Source: Nectonema munidae | Taxonomy: Eukaryota > Nematomorpha > Nectonematoida > Nectonematidae | Direction: 5' to 3' | NCBI GenBank assembly: GCA_030549495.1 | Contig: JAUIRK010000231.1 | Location: forward strand, 1-64,000 | Length of the DNA: 64,000 bases | In this document: positions 25,282 through 36,596 of the stretch, piece by piece | How the letters are laid out: every line of letters starts with the position of its first letter | Numbering within the stretch: position 1 is the stretch's first letter | Position numbers and translations under genes: made by a program | The notes under the pieces: generated by a model | Databases searched by the model: none | What the model was told of the DNA's origin: nothing | What the model saw: the letters and a program-made list of their open reading frames with translations, nothing else

Positions 25282-25439
25282 TGGGCCTTGACTCAGTCAG
25301 TATATATCTGAATTATGTGGCTTAATAAAGAACATTTTTTTCTAAATTTCTTTTTAAGCCAGAATGGGGTGGGGATGAGTGAGAAAAGAAAGAGCAGGGG
25401 GTGAGGGGCTCCATTCATGACCTTTGCCCTGGAGCGCCA

Positions 25440-25693
25440 CGATCCCTTGATACGGCCCTGCTGTATACTACGATGGTTTCTATTCCAAATACAAATGACT
25501 AGGGAGACAATGTTGAACTTTCTGTTCATATTTTGCTAGATATAAGATTTGATATACCTCATTCGGGGAGACGATGCTAGATAAGTTATTACCTATATAC
25601 CTGTATACTACGATGGTTCATCTCCAACCTGTATACTGCAACGGTTTATCTCCAACCTGTCAGTTCATATTTTGCCAGATGTAAGATTTGATA
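25440..25693 (-). repeat. Dispersed repeat with CTGTATACTACGATGG motifs
   Basis: Contains four copies or near-copies of CTGTATACTACGATGG plus GTAAGATTTGATATACCTCA, GGGGAGACGATGCTA and AGTTATTACCTATATA. It is near-identical to 36,935-37,270 in the same orientation and is the reverse complement of the module at 19,290-19,600. The Tigger copy at 25,696 is inserted at its right edge. Confidence 0.85.
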
Positions 25694-25695
25694 TA

Positions 25696-26245
25696 CAGCC
25701 AAACCTCCCATTACTGAACATCTTTAATTATGTTGAAAGATGATAAAACATTAAAATATGTAAGACATTTATCACAGATTTATTGTTAAAGACATGAAAT
25801 GAAATTTTTATCAAAAAAAAATATGTACACAATCTTTATACACATGAAAAAGTGTAAAATAAAAATGTTCATTGTTTGTTGCATTGTGAATCGGAACTCT
25901 TGAAAAAATCCTTCAATGTAGATTGCTTTAATGACAAGTCTGTTTCTGAGTATCATACCATGCACTGCTGACTGAGTTTGCATAATGATGTCCAAAACTT
26001 TACTGTCACCAGAAGCTGCAACTATAAGTGTATCTAAAGCTTGTAAGATTGCTGCTTGAGACGGCTTGACTATCTCACTGTCAATGTCCTCAGTTGACTC
26101 AATATCACGCTCGGAATATGAGGAAGAAACGATTTCCTGCTCCCAATCATCAGAATTACCAACATGCACAATTTCATAATGTTCAATATCTACATAATCC
26201 TCAGCGGAGGTAGGTTCTGTTGGACTTTGCTTGGCAATGAGAAGC
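25696..26245 (-). mobile_element. Truncated Tigger (pogo-like) copy
   Basis: Begins with a TA dinucleotide followed by CAGCCAAACCTCCCATTACT, the Tigger terminal inverted repeat, and runs nearly identical to 33,484-34,070 (estimated 90-95% by eye). It carries only the C-terminal coding part on the - strand (HYEIVHVGNSDDWEQEIVSS and so on) and ends abruptly at about 26,245, where unrelated, GC-richer sequence begins. The other half is not in the window. Confidence 0.85.
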
Positions 26246-27060
26246 TTTTTAAGCGTGAATGTTCGCTTGGAGATTTTGCCAACTTCAGCATTCCTTGTGG
26301 ATGATCTTGAGAACCATGGAGATTGGTGCATCTGTCGTGATGCCCACCTTCGTCCCGTTTGAGAAAGTGATATCTTCAAGGATCTCCAAGTCTTCGCGAT
26401 GGTTCCTATGCCAAGTTGTCATCCGATTGAACGAATATGATATGGTTCTTTGCTTGAAGAAATGCGCTTTGAAAGCTTGTTGCTATGATCATTTCAATAA
26501 TGCCGACCAGTTTGTCTTTGGAGCCGCCCTTTGTCAAACCGACATTGCTAATTGGGAGGGTTTGTCGAGGACTTTTCTGATGTAGTGCCTTGCCATTGAT
26601 ACTATTACGTTGTTGTTGTCGTCCACGCTGGATGCAATAATCTTGAACAGAGTGCTGGTTAGCCTTGGAGCGCCTGAAAGCGTGCCAACATAATAGATGA
26701 CGATACCTAACATCCTTTGGAGCCATCTCTCGTTTAGGATTGCATGGCTAAGTTTGGGCAATAGGATGGTTGAGAAAGCAGTTTTGACGTCTTTTGTTCT
26801 GGGTGCGTCAACCGCGAAATGGCTGCCGCAACGGCGGCGGCAAAGGTAATGCGAACGGCATATCCAATAGTGCACCCGAAGATAACCCTCCATTACAAAA
26901 CAACATTCTGAAGATTAATTGAAACCTGATCCCCATCCCCGGATCTGGAATTAAGGCGAGAGGTCTTTGTTGCTGGACGGCGTGCTTCCTGATGTGAACG
27001 AAAGCGTGGCTGAGTCTCCAGCGTCGTCATCGGCCCACTTTGTCGCGACAGCGGTTATCA
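26246..27060. other. GC-richer patch of unknown origin next to the truncated Tigger
   Basis: Base composition differs sharply from the neighbours. Frames are open for 108 codons on the + strand (26,259-26,585) and for 119 and 106 codons on the - strand (26,893-26,534; 26,726-26,406), so none is clearly preferred. A - strand frame of 197 codons (26,379-25,786) runs from this patch into the Tigger tail. I recognise no domain. Options are a decayed host exon or processed pseudogene, foreign DNA, or part of an unknown element. Confidence 0.35.
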
Positions 27061-28189
27061 TGAGCTTGTACACGTTATTGAGTTCTATTTTATTCGTTCT
27101 ATATATTTTCGAAAGAAACCAATTAATGCTTTTTATAAAACCGGAAATCAAATAAATTTTGATTCCATTTCTCCTAACTCTGAATGGTGCTAAGATTAAT
27201 TTAGTTTCAGTTTGGGTTTGTAACCTTATAACAAAATTGTAAAAATAATTTTAATTCTTTTAAAGTTTTTTATACATTTCAAGTATGCAGAATTTAATGG
27301 TGATGTTCATTTTTTATGAAATCAATAAAACCTGTCAAAAAATCGATTAAACCTGTAAATCAATGTCAAATATATAAACATAAAAATAACTTCTACTTGC
27401 AGTTTCCTCTGGTAATTATTTTTTTAATTTATTTTGGTAGCTCTTTTTTCATTAGAAATTTATATTTTTCAATGTGTGTTCGAAAATTTTTTTATAAGGA
27501 TAAAATTACTTTTTTCCTCTCAGGCCTGAATATTTGTCAATCAATCTCATTTCAAAGGTTTTTTTCTGATGAATCATTCGTGATGTTGATTGTTCAATTA
27601 CAAAAATTGTCAACGTTCTTCAACTAAAAAATTATCTCTTTGACACAAAAGGAAAAAGATGGACAAATTCAATTTAAATTAAAAATATCTTGATAGTGAC
27701 TAAATTCTCACATATTGGCATCTGTGCCATTTTTGATAAATCTGACCTATTCTAAATTTTCAGATTTCCTACCCATCTTAGCTAAATGTTAACTGTAATC
27801 CTAGATGATAAGATATAGATTTAAATATTTTTCATTTGTAAAAGAGGAACTTCTTTTTCACAGTCAAAATCTTTTTTGAAGTATATAATTAAGCCACTTC
27901 CTAGTTCATTAGAACATGGTAGATCTTCCATTTAGTAAAGATACAAATTTTTTTTTTAATTATTTGTTTTGATCACATGTTCTCTTTTCAATTATTTTTC
28001 AACTTGATTCCTTCTCTCATACAAATTTTCAAAAGATTTTATAATACGTTTTATTTTTTTTAATAAATATTTCATACTCAAGATGATTGTATAAAGTATT
28101 ATAAGCCAAAATATACAAAAAAAAAAGTATATTTTTACTATATACCTAATATGCAGCCATTTTTTGAAATTTTTTTACACAACTGATTT
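27061..28189. other. No gene seen
   Basis: AT-rich sequence with short frames only. The longest (27,316-27,627, +, 103 codons) is rich in Phe, Ile and Lys as expected from composition alone and has no recognisable motif. Confidence 0.55.
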
Positions 28190-29760
28190 TCAGGCATACA
28201 TTACTAATTCAATTGCGACTTCGAGATATTTTTTAACCGTATTATCCAAAATCCAGTACAGAAATAAAATAAGCATAGTCGATTTGGTATAAAACAGATA
28301 TTTTATTTTTTTGAAAATATTTTTGAAGACAGTATCTAGAAGTAAACCGCAAATCTGATTCAAGCTTTCAGATATTTTAAAACTATAAATGCCTATAAAT
28401 AATTCAAACCTGAGTCCAAAAATTAAACCAGCATCTTCCATTTGGCATAAAAACAGATATTTTATTTAAATTTCAAAAATATTTCTTAGACATTAGACGT
28501 AAATTGAACATTTGATTGACACTTTCAGACATTTAAAACCTCTAAATGCAAAAAATGATTTCAAAAATAAAAATTATCATGGTAGAATTGGTATAAAAAC
28601 ATATATTTCATGTAAAATTAGAGAGAATATTTTGGGATATAGTTTTCAGACATAAACTGCAAATTTGATTGACACTAGCAGTAGAATCTCTAAATGCGAA
28701 AACTGTGTTCAGAAATGAAATCATCATGATCTATTTGCTATAAAAACAAATTTTAGAACTAAACGCAAATTTAATTGATACTTATATGTATTTTCAAATT
28801 CAAACTTCAAAAATTGAGTCCATAAATGAAACTATCATGGTTGATTTGGTATAAAAACATATATTTAATTGTAAAATTTGAATGAATGTTTTTGGAGACA
28901 ATTTTTATAAGTAAACCGCAAATTTGATTAACACTTATAAGTATTTTCACATCCTAAATGTAAAAAATAAGTTCAGAAATGAAAACAGAATGATTGATTT
29001 GGTATAAAAACATATATTTCAAGAGAATATTTTTGGAGACAATTTTCAGAAGTAAACCGCAAATTTGATTTATACTTATAGGTATTTTCAAAGCCTAAAT
29101 GTAAAAAATGAGTTCAAAAATGAAAACAGCATGATCGATTTGGTTTAAAAACAAATATTTCATGTAAAATTGAGAGAATATTTTTGGAGATAGCTTTTAG
29201 AAGTAAACCCCAAATTTTGACTGATATTTTAAAACCTCTAAATGTGAAAAATGAGTTCAGAAATGAAAACAGCATGGTTGATTTGGTATAAAAGATATAT
29301 TTCATTGTAAAATTTGAATGAATGTTTTTGGAGACAATTTTTAGAAGTAAACCGCAAATTTGATTAACACTTATAGGTATTTTCACATCCTAAAGGTAAA
29401 AAATGAGTCCAGAAATGAAACTAGCATGGCCGATTTAGTATAACACATATATTTCATTGTAAAATTTGAATGAATGTTTTTGAAGATAATTTTTAGAAGT
29501 AAACCGCAAATTTGATTAATACTTATAGGTATTTTCAAATCCTAAAGGTAAAAAATGAGTCCAGAAATGAAAACAGCATGACTGATTTAGTATAACACAT
29601 ATATTTTATGTAAAATTTGAAGGTATGTTTTATTAGATATATTTTTGATCGATCAAAATTTTGATTGACATTTTCTAAAAAGTAGCCATGATTATTGAAA
29701 AAATTAAATATATAAAGTGTTATGCGTTTCAAACTGTTACCATGAAAATGGTTTCAAAAG
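28190..29760. repeat. Degenerate tandem array, about 145-bp unit, about ten copies
   Basis: The landmark AAACCGCAAATTTGATT recurs near 28,914, 29,055, 29,348 and 29,503, with weaker copies before and between. Each unit also has TTTGGTATAAAAACATATA, a TTTTTGGAGACAATTTT segment and AATGAGTTCAGAAATGAAA. Copies are clearly diverged, with small indels, so this is an old array. The - strand frames here are repetitive by-products. Confidence 0.85.
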
Positions 29761-29841
29761 ATGCAGCTAGCGATTTTAGGAAAAGTCACAAGATTTGAAG
29801 GAATATGATTCAGCCAATTTTCTACAATTAATTTTTTAGTG

Positions 29842-29888
29842 AAGGGGGGCGTTTTACGCCCCCCAGCACTAATAGGGTTAATTTTGAC
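29842..29888 (+). repeat. Hairpin-bearing element end (piggyBac-like GGGTTAA terminus)
   Basis: A perfect hairpin (stem GGGGGGCGT / ACGCCCCCC, loop TTT) is followed by AGCACTAATAGGGTTAA. The same hairpin and tail recur at 31,713-31,786. A terminus ending GGG before TTAA resembles a piggyBac-type end, but no matching left end starting TTAACCC was found. Confidence 0.5.
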
Positions 29889-29889
29889 A

Positions 29890-31700
29890 TGGGCTGTCAT
29901 ATTTAAATTATTTTGTCAGGTTTGACTAATATTTATAATAAAAAAAAGGAATATAACCAGTAAACACAGCCTACTTGAAAATGGGTATATGTGTGTAAAA
30001 TGCCATACACGGTAAACTTCATAACCTCCCTATACTTTCTATTAAACGTAATTCTCTAATTCAAAAAACCGTGCCTGATCCTTTCTTTTTGGGATAAATC
30101 AATTTTTTGACAGTTTTGATTGATTTTTATTAAAAAAATGAATATCACCACTGAATTACGAATGCTTAAAAATGGGTATATATGTGTAAAAAACTTTATA
30201 TTATTACTTAGATAAAAAGTTTCTTTTTAAGAAGAGCTGTCATATATAAATCAATGCTTTGATAACTTTAATTGATTTTTATAAAAAAAAATGAGTATCA
30301 TCTCTTAAAATGGGTGTATATGTGTAAAAAACATTATATAATTATTTAGATAAAAAGTTTCTTTTTTGAGATGAGCTGTCATATGTAAATCACTTTTTTG
30401 ACAGGTTTGAATGATTTTCATAAAAAAAGAATATCACCACTGAATACAGCATATTTGAAAATGGGTATACATGTGTAAAAAACTTTATATACTTATCTAG
30501 ATAAAAAGTTCCTTTTTGAGATGAGCTGTCACATTTAGATCAATTTTTTGACAGGTTTGATTGATTTTCATAAAAAAAAATGAATATCAACACTGAATTC
30601 AGCATATTTGAAAATGGGTATACATGTGCAAAAAACTTTATATACTTATTTAGATAAAAAGTTTCTTTTTGAGATGAGCTGTCACATTTAGATCAATTTT
30701 TTGACAGGTTTGATTGATTTTCATAAAAAATGAATATCACCACTGAATTCAGCATATTTGAAAATGGGTATACATGTGTAAAAAACATTATAAACTTATT
30801 TAGATAAAAAGTTCCCTTTTGAGATGAGCTGTCACATTTAGATCAATTTTTTGACAGGTTTGATTGATTTTCATAAAAAATGAATATCACCACTGAATTC
30901 AGCATATTTGAAAATGGGTATACATGTGTAAAAAACTTTATATACTTATTTAGATAAAAAGTTCCTTTTTGAGATGAGCTGTCACATTTAGATCAATTTT
31001 TTGACAGGTTTGATTGATTTTCATAAAAAATGAATATCACCACTGAATTCAGCATATTTGAAAATGGGTATACATGTGTAAAAAACTTTATATACTTATT
31101 TAGATAAAAAGTTCCTTTTTGAGATGAGCTGTCACATTTAGATCAATTTTTTGACAGGTTTGATTGATTTTCATAAAAAATGAATATCACCACTGAATTC
31201 AGCATATTTGAAAATGGGTATACATGTGTAAAAAACATAAACTTATTTAGATAAAAAGTTCCCTTTTGAGATGAGCTGTCACATTTAGATCAATTTTTTG
31301 ACAGGTTTGATTGATTTTCATAAAAAATGAATATCACCACTGAATTCAGCATATTTGAAAATGGGTATACATGTGTAAAAAACTTTATATACTTATTTAG
31401 ATAAAAAGTTCCTTTTTGAGATGAGCTGTCACATTTAGATCAATTTTTTGACAGGTTTGATTGATTTTCATAAAAAATGAATATCACCACTGAATTCAGC
31501 ATATTTGAAAATGGGTATACATGCGTAAAAAACTTTATATAATTATTTAAATAAAAAGTTCCTTTTTGAGATGAGCTGTCAAATATAAATCAATTTTTTG
31601 ACAGGTTTGATTGATTTTTATAAAAAATGGACATCACTACTGAATTCAGCAGATTTGAAATATATATGTAACATCAAAAATATTTATAAAAACTTATTAA
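29890..31700 (+). repeat. 150-bp tandem array, about twelve copies
   Basis: GAGATGAGCTGTCACATTTA recurs at 30,671, 30,821, 30,971, 31,121, 31,268, 31,418 and 31,568 (periods 150, 150, 150, 147, 150, 150). The central copies are almost identical while the outermost ones are strongly diverged, the pattern left by unequal exchange. Units contain TTTTTTGACAGGTTTGATTG and ACCACTGAATTCAGCATATT. No coding potential. Confidence 0.95.
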
Positions 31701-31712
31701 TATCTGAGAAAA

Positions 31713-31786
31713 ATAGGGGGGGGGGCACTTTACGCCCCCCAGCAGTTGAGCGGGCAAATTTTCCCCAGCACTAATAGGGTTAAAAT
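31713..31786 (+). repeat. Second hairpin-bearing end, paralogous to 29,842-29,888
   Basis: A G-run, CACTTTACGCCCCCCAGCA and CCAGCACTAATAGGGTTAA repeat the earlier terminus with a 24-bp insertion (GTTGAGCGGGCAAATTTTCC within it). Each of the two tandem arrays therefore ends, on its right, in the same kind of sequence. Confidence 0.7.
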
Positions 31787-31922
31787 TAAATTTTTACGGA
31801 AATGAAGATTGTGTTGGTGTTAATATAAATAACATGTAAATATTTAATATACTGCTATTTGTGCGAATTTAGAGGATTCTGTGTACAGCTTTTTAGCGAT
31901 TCTGAAGATGATTCACATTTAG

Positions 31923-32229
31923 ACGCACACGCTCTCTTTACTCCGTCGATGAGATAAAGTCCTTCTTTGAATCTCTGAGCCAAGAAACAAAGAGCGTTCG
32001 AAGAATCACTCAGTTCGCCGTTGATTTCCAGAAGTCTTCCCTAGTAAAAAGGCCCTCTTCGTTTGGCAAACACCAACGCCCTTCGACCTCCCTCCCTCAG
32101 AAGAGCAGTGGAAGAGAAGAAGAACCCGCTGACTGCCTGGAAGACGCTTCTTTTTACGAAAAAGGAAATTCATCATGTAGAAGTGAGAAAGGCGCTTTGA
32201 ATAACTTCGTCAATGCTCACCACAAGAAA
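31923..32229 (+). CDS. Probable internal coding exon, product unknown
   Basis: The + strand frame is open from 31,912 to the splice donor without a stop (106 codons), long for such AT-rich DNA, and the segment is much richer in G+C than its flanks. It contains no Met, as expected of an internal exon. It reads SVDEIKSFFESLSQETK, then a basic, Ser/Pro-rich stretch (KRPSSFGKHQRPSTSLPQK) and an acidic stretch ending NNFVNAHHKK. A strong donor AAA|GTAAGA follows at 32,230; the best in-frame acceptor is CACATTTAG at 31,922. A second frame just upstream reads DSEDDSHLDAHALFTPSMR from an acceptor at 31,894, so the true exon may start there if one base near 31,938 is miscalled. The content looks like a disordered linker; I cannot name the protein. 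It lies on the same strand as the PP2A B'' exons 28 kb downstream and might be an earlier exon of that gene, which is inference. Confidence 0.6.
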
Positions 32230-32675
32230 GTAAGAACGTGCACTCTTCTATTTTTAAAGTATAATTCGTTAATTAAAAATACACACTGCAATTTGCCTTT
32301 TTATACGTTAATTATACTAAAAAATACCCCTCAACCATTTGCTTTCTTGATATAAACAACTCATAATCATTATGAGCAGGAAAAGTTTTTTGGCGTAAAA
32401 GAAAGATGTATAAAATCACACTCTTGAAAATATATGAAAATGAAAAACAATGAATTAAAGAGCCTAGCCAAACACAAAGCCCTTTATAAAAAGTTTTGTG
32501 AGACGAGTGACAGGTAGGAAAGCTGAAAGCAACAGCGAGACGTCAAGAGATAAAAGTGATAACAATTACTAATTGTTAATAAATTTAACAAGGAGGATGC
32601 TCTTATCGGAAACGAAGATCTACCATGTTTTCGGATTAGCTATGTAGTAGTAGAGTCTTTCAAAAAAAATAAGCC

Positions 32676-32861
32676 CAGAGGTTGGCAAAGTGGTCGATAT
32701 CGACTCCTGGGGGTCGATAAACATTTTTGTTTTGTATTTTTTCTTTTAATGGTTGGGCATTGATTAATGTTTTTATGAAACATTTCTATGTCGGGTGGGG
32801 GTCGGTGTCAATACAAATGTTCTATGAAGGGGTGGACGGGTAAAAAATTTGCCTATCCCTG
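32676..32861. mobile_element. 186-bp hAT-type MITE
   Basis: The left end CAGAGGTTGGCAAA and the reverse complement of the right end, CAGGGATAGGCAAA, are imperfect terminal inverted repeats of the CAGNGGTNGGCAAA type common in hAT elements. Flanks AATAAGCC and ACTAGCCA share only a partial match, so the 8-bp duplication is degraded. No coding sequence. Confidence 0.7.
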
Positions 32862-33480
32862 ACTAGCCAATGGAATTAGCTAGGGTGGAAATGAGTCTAA
32901 ATTTTATATTAAGTTGAATAGTATATACGAAAGAATTTTAAGATGTTACAGTTAGTGTCTCACACAGATGCTATTTTTTCGAATGTGCAACCAGTGTCAA
33001 GATAATTTGATCCTGACTCAAAAGAGTCATGAAAATATTTTGTATGATTTGTGTTGGGAATTGTACTATTTCAGTTGTTAAGAGCGAATGCGAAGTGTCT
33101 TGAAGATGCGAAAAATGAAGAAATGAGCTTTATTCAAAGATACTGATTTTACTAAATCTTTTAGTTTTTGATCAACATTGACTTGAATATTTCACAATCT
33201 TTTTGTAATTTCTTTCCAATTTTTGTTAATAAAACTTATAAGTAGGCAACTTATTTTAATTTTATTTATTAAAGTTATTTGTGTTTCAAAGTTTTAGGAC
33301 TTTTGTGATACTTTGTATAATAGTAAATTTTAGAATTGGCTTTAAGCTTTTAGGTATCGCTGTACGCATTAATTGCCCACAAGCTAATTCCAATAAATCT
33401 GAAGTTTAAATCAAATATTCTTTCTAACATTTAGACTTTCAAATTCTACAAAAATGGCGGAATCTAAATTCACAACTTTA
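32862..33480. other. No gene seen
   Basis: Ordinary AT-rich sequence between the hAT MITE and the Tigger element, with no open frame of note or repeat terminus. Confidence 0.55.
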
Positions 33481-33699
33481 TAGTCAAACCTCCCATTACT
33501 GGACATCTTTGGGACCAACCAAAAATGTTCACTAATTGGAGGTGTTCACTAATCAGAAATTATGCTGTAAGATGATAAAACATCAAAGTATGTATGAAAT
33601 TAATCACAGATTTATTCTTAAGGACATGAAATAAAATTTTTGTCAGAAAAAAATATGTACACAATCTTTATACACATAAAATGTGTCAAATAAAAATGT

Positions 33700-34785
33700 T
33701 CATTGTTTGTTGCATTGTGAATCGGAACTCTTGAAAAAGTCCTTCAATGTAGATTGCTTTAATGACGTAAGTCTGTTTCTGAGTAGCATATCATGGACTG
33801 CTGACTGAGTTTGCATAATGATGTCCAAAACTTTACTGTCACCAGAAGCTGCAGCTATAAGTGTATCCAAAGCTTGTAAGATTGCTGCTTGAGACGGCTT
33901 GACTATCTCACTGTCAATGTCCTCAGTTGACTCAATATCACGCTCAGAGTATGAGGAGGAAACGATTTCCTGCTCCCAATCATCAGAATTACCAACATGC
34001 ACAATTTCATAATGTTCAATATATACATAATCCTCAGCAGAGATAGGTTCTGTTTGACTTTGCTTGGCAATGAGATTCACGAGAGGTTGAAGATCATCAA
34101 TGTTGTCCTCTATCTCGTCAGTAGTGGATCTTTCAAAAAAGAAACCTGAACGCTGAAAACACTTCTGGATGCAGCTCTGTGTCACATCTTTCCAGGCTTG
34201 AGCGATCCAATAAATAGCATCATAGACAGTAATGGATTTGACAAAATCACTTGCATTTGCAGATTTCATGTTGAGGAGAACTTTCTGTAACATCCTTTTT
34301 CGATAACCACACTTCACTGCTTTGATAATTCCTTGATCCATTGGTTGGAGCTCACTAGTACAGTTTGCTGGAAAGAAGACAACGGTTATGTTTGACATTT
34401 CTACTTTAGGGTGACTTGGAGCATTGTCGATGAACAAAATAATCTTTCGCTTTTGGAATTTTATTGACTTGTTGAGGTCTTTTAACCAATCTTCAAACAG
34501 AAGAGAATTCATCCACCCTTTTTTACTATGTCTCCAGGTCACAGGTAACTTTGACTTATCTTTATGCTTGAAACAACGTGGTTTTTCACTTTTGCCGATT
34601 ACAAGGGGTTTCAATTTATTTGTGCCACTCATGTTTGCACCCAGCAACAGTGTGAGTCTATCTTTGGGGACTTTGTTGCCATGTCCTAATTCTTGAGACA
34701 TTAAGAGTGACTTGTCTGCCATGGCTTTAAGGAAGAGTCCCGTTTTCGTCGCAGTTGTAGATGTCATCAGCACTATAGTTATCAA
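33700..34785 (-). pseudogene. Tigger transposase, DDE catalytic part and C-terminal tail
   Basis: 361 codons. The frame enters just after the first catalytic Asp: the YN.DE(T/N)G motif can be seen at about 34,745-34,765 in a neighbouring frame, so a frameshift separates it. In frame are LTLLLGANMSG, the PRCFK segment, the second Asp in IILFIDNAPSHP, and the third in ANCTSELQPMDQGII, the DD-D spacing of pogo-like enzymes. After the DDE core comes an acidic tail (DDWEQEIVSSSYSERDIEST) and a C-terminal helix. In animals such genes are sometimes domesticated (TIGD family), but the terminal repeats and frame breaks mark this as an inactive transposon. Confidence 0.9.
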
Positions 34786-34920
34786 TGAGTGAGGAAAGTC
34801 GTTGCTTCCACATTGTTACGGTTTCAGCATCAACACCAGCACTTTCACCATACAACTTTTTGAACCTGATGTGTTATAACGAACGCGGAACTTCTCCAAC
34901 CATCCATTTGATGCTTTGAA

Positions 34921-35286
34921 TTATGTTCTGCCAAGTTGGTCTGCGAATTTCAGAGACTGAGCTTGAACCAATGGACCAGATACAGGATAGCCTTTGGATC
35001 TTTTTGCGACAAACCACTGCCACACTTTACTGTTTAGTTCTTCATTTTTACAGATTCGCAGTCTTTTTGTCTCAGGATTGCAGTTTTCTTCAGCATGCTC
35101 TAAAATTTCCCTTTTACGTTTTAGAATATTGTTGACTGCACCGACAGATATTCCATAAGTTTGAGCAACATTTCTTTGGCTCTTATTTTCTGCTGCCTTC
35201 AAAATTCCTAATTTTTCAAATATTGACAATTTTTTTCTATTGGTCGTCATGGCCTTTTCAATATTCGAAGAAGATTTGTTTTCCAT
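34921..35286 (-). pseudogene. Tigger transposase, N-terminal DNA-binding part (CENP-B-type HTH)
   Basis: 121 codons from an ATG at 35,286. Residues about 15-60 (NRKKLSIFEKLGILKAAE, then NVAQTYGISVGAVNNILKRK) form the CENP-B/pipsqueak-like helix-turn-helix that binds the transposon end. Residues about 85-120 (NEELNSKVWQWFVAKRSKG, YPVSGPLVQAQSLKFAD) start the second Tc5/CENP-B helix-turn-helix, which is cut short by a stop after QLGRT. The rest of that domain can be followed in other frames down to about 34,790, so this is an inactivated gene. Confidence 0.85.
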
Positions 35287-35700
35287 TGTAAAATATTTAT
35301 GCGATTTGAGAATAAAGAAATTTTACAAATAAAAAGATAATTAAAATAAATTTATAATCAGACACAAAAGATTCAGCCATACATGAAAGGGACCAGGTGC
35401 TGGAGGTGAAAAATATCTTTTTGTTAAATTACAAATAGAGGGCTGTGGTTTCTTATTGTGTGATATGGCTGAGTGAACAAAATGTATGTTCACTAAATAG
35501 AGTGTCATTTGTATTAAAATTTGATATTTGGGACCAAGAAAAATGTTCGCTGTTCACAGTAGAGAGTGGTTCCCTAATTAGAAAAAAAGCCTAAAATTTG
35601 CAATGTTAAAATATAGGCGAATTTTGGGACCAGGAAAAAACGTTCACTAACTGGAGGTATACACTATTCGGAGGTGTTCACTAACGGAGGTTTGACATCT

Positions 35701-36110
35701 GTCATTTCCTAGACCCAAGTCCTAAACATTCAAACGATTTACTTTATTGACTGAATAAATATGTTTGGGTAGCAATACTCTGAAAACCATATAAGATGAT
35801 TATTTTTTTTCTGTTAGTAATCTGTTTGGAAACATTTCGATGCTAAAATTTTTATTATAAGGTTCCAAACTGTCGTCAAAATTTGAATCAGCTGAATAAC
35901 GAGCATCCTAAATACGCCAATTGATGTTAAGAAAAGGCACCCCAATACATTCTTATGCAGAAAAGTCACCATCAAAACAGTCATATAAAGAAAAGCATGT
36001 TATGATGAAAAGAGCCCTAAATATTCATATGTAGAAAAGACAATTATGATTCAAAAGCAATTCAAACACAAAATTCCTAAGAATAGGGATATGTATATTA
36101 TATATAGCAT
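35701..36110. other. No gene seen
   Basis: AT-rich sequence between the Tigger right end and a hAT terminus. Two short AGAAAAG(T/A)CA-like runs recur near 35,950 and 36,030 but form no clear repeat. Confidence 0.5.
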
Positions 36111-36175
36111 CAGTGGCGTAACTAGCGGGGGGCTGCCCCCTGGCTTACTTCTGACAAATTTTCAATGTCAAAACA
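36111..36175 (+). mobile_element. Solo hAT-like terminus
   Basis: CAGTGGCGTAACTAGCGGGG begins at 36,111; this is a typical hAT 5' end and is close to the end of the MITE at 62,845. No matching right end (CCACTG) is visible in the following few hundred bases, so only one end survives. Confidence 0.55.
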
Positions 36176-36596
36176 TGTCAACACTGACGAAAAATATTTT
36201 TTTTGTCATTGAATATTTTTGTTACAACTAACATTATAACTTAAAATCCTATTTTTTTCATTTACTAGAAATGAGGTTTTTGTAAAAAAACTTTTAAAGT
36301 GTTTTTTTAAATGTTTTTTAATCTATTTTTTTTTAGTTAAGCGTAAAATTTGTTTTTGTTTTTTTACTTTATTTTTCAACTTTTGTGACAAGGTAATTTA
36401 TTTTCAATTCTATTTTTATCTTTCGTTTAGTTTTCTAGAAAAATAATCCTATCTATAAATAATACTTGGGAAACTGAAACAAAAGCAAAAGAATCTGAAA
36501 AACTTTTACTGTAGAAAGTGTAAAAAAGAAAAATCTTATAACAAGCTAAATGAAAAATCATCCGTCTTCATAAAAATCTATTAATTTTTCTCAAAT

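Larger units (their letters stand above)
33483..35700 (-). mobile_element. Tigger (pogo superfamily) transposon, nearly full length
   Basis: The ends are inverted copies: GTCAAACCTCCCATTACTGG on the left and, reverse-complemented on the right, GTCAAACCTCCGTTAGTG. Both subterminal regions carry further GTTCACTAA(T/C)(T/C)GGAGGT boxes. The transposase is on the - strand in two open segments, with the DNA-binding part at 35,286-34,921 and the DDE part at 34,785-33,700. The 135 bp between them plus at least one frameshift break the protein. A TA target duplication is expected; TA precedes the left end. A near-identical but truncated copy lies at 25,696-26,245, so the family was active fairly recently. 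Confidence 0.9.

Noticed and set aside
34424-34696. + strand 90-codon frame across the Tigger DDE region
   Set aside because: Antisense shadow of the transposase.
33483-35700. Functional link between the CENP-B-like Tigger transposase and the satellite as a centromere system
   Set aside because: No CENP-B-box-like sequence is visible in the satellite unit, and the transposase is broken. The co-occurrence is not evidence.
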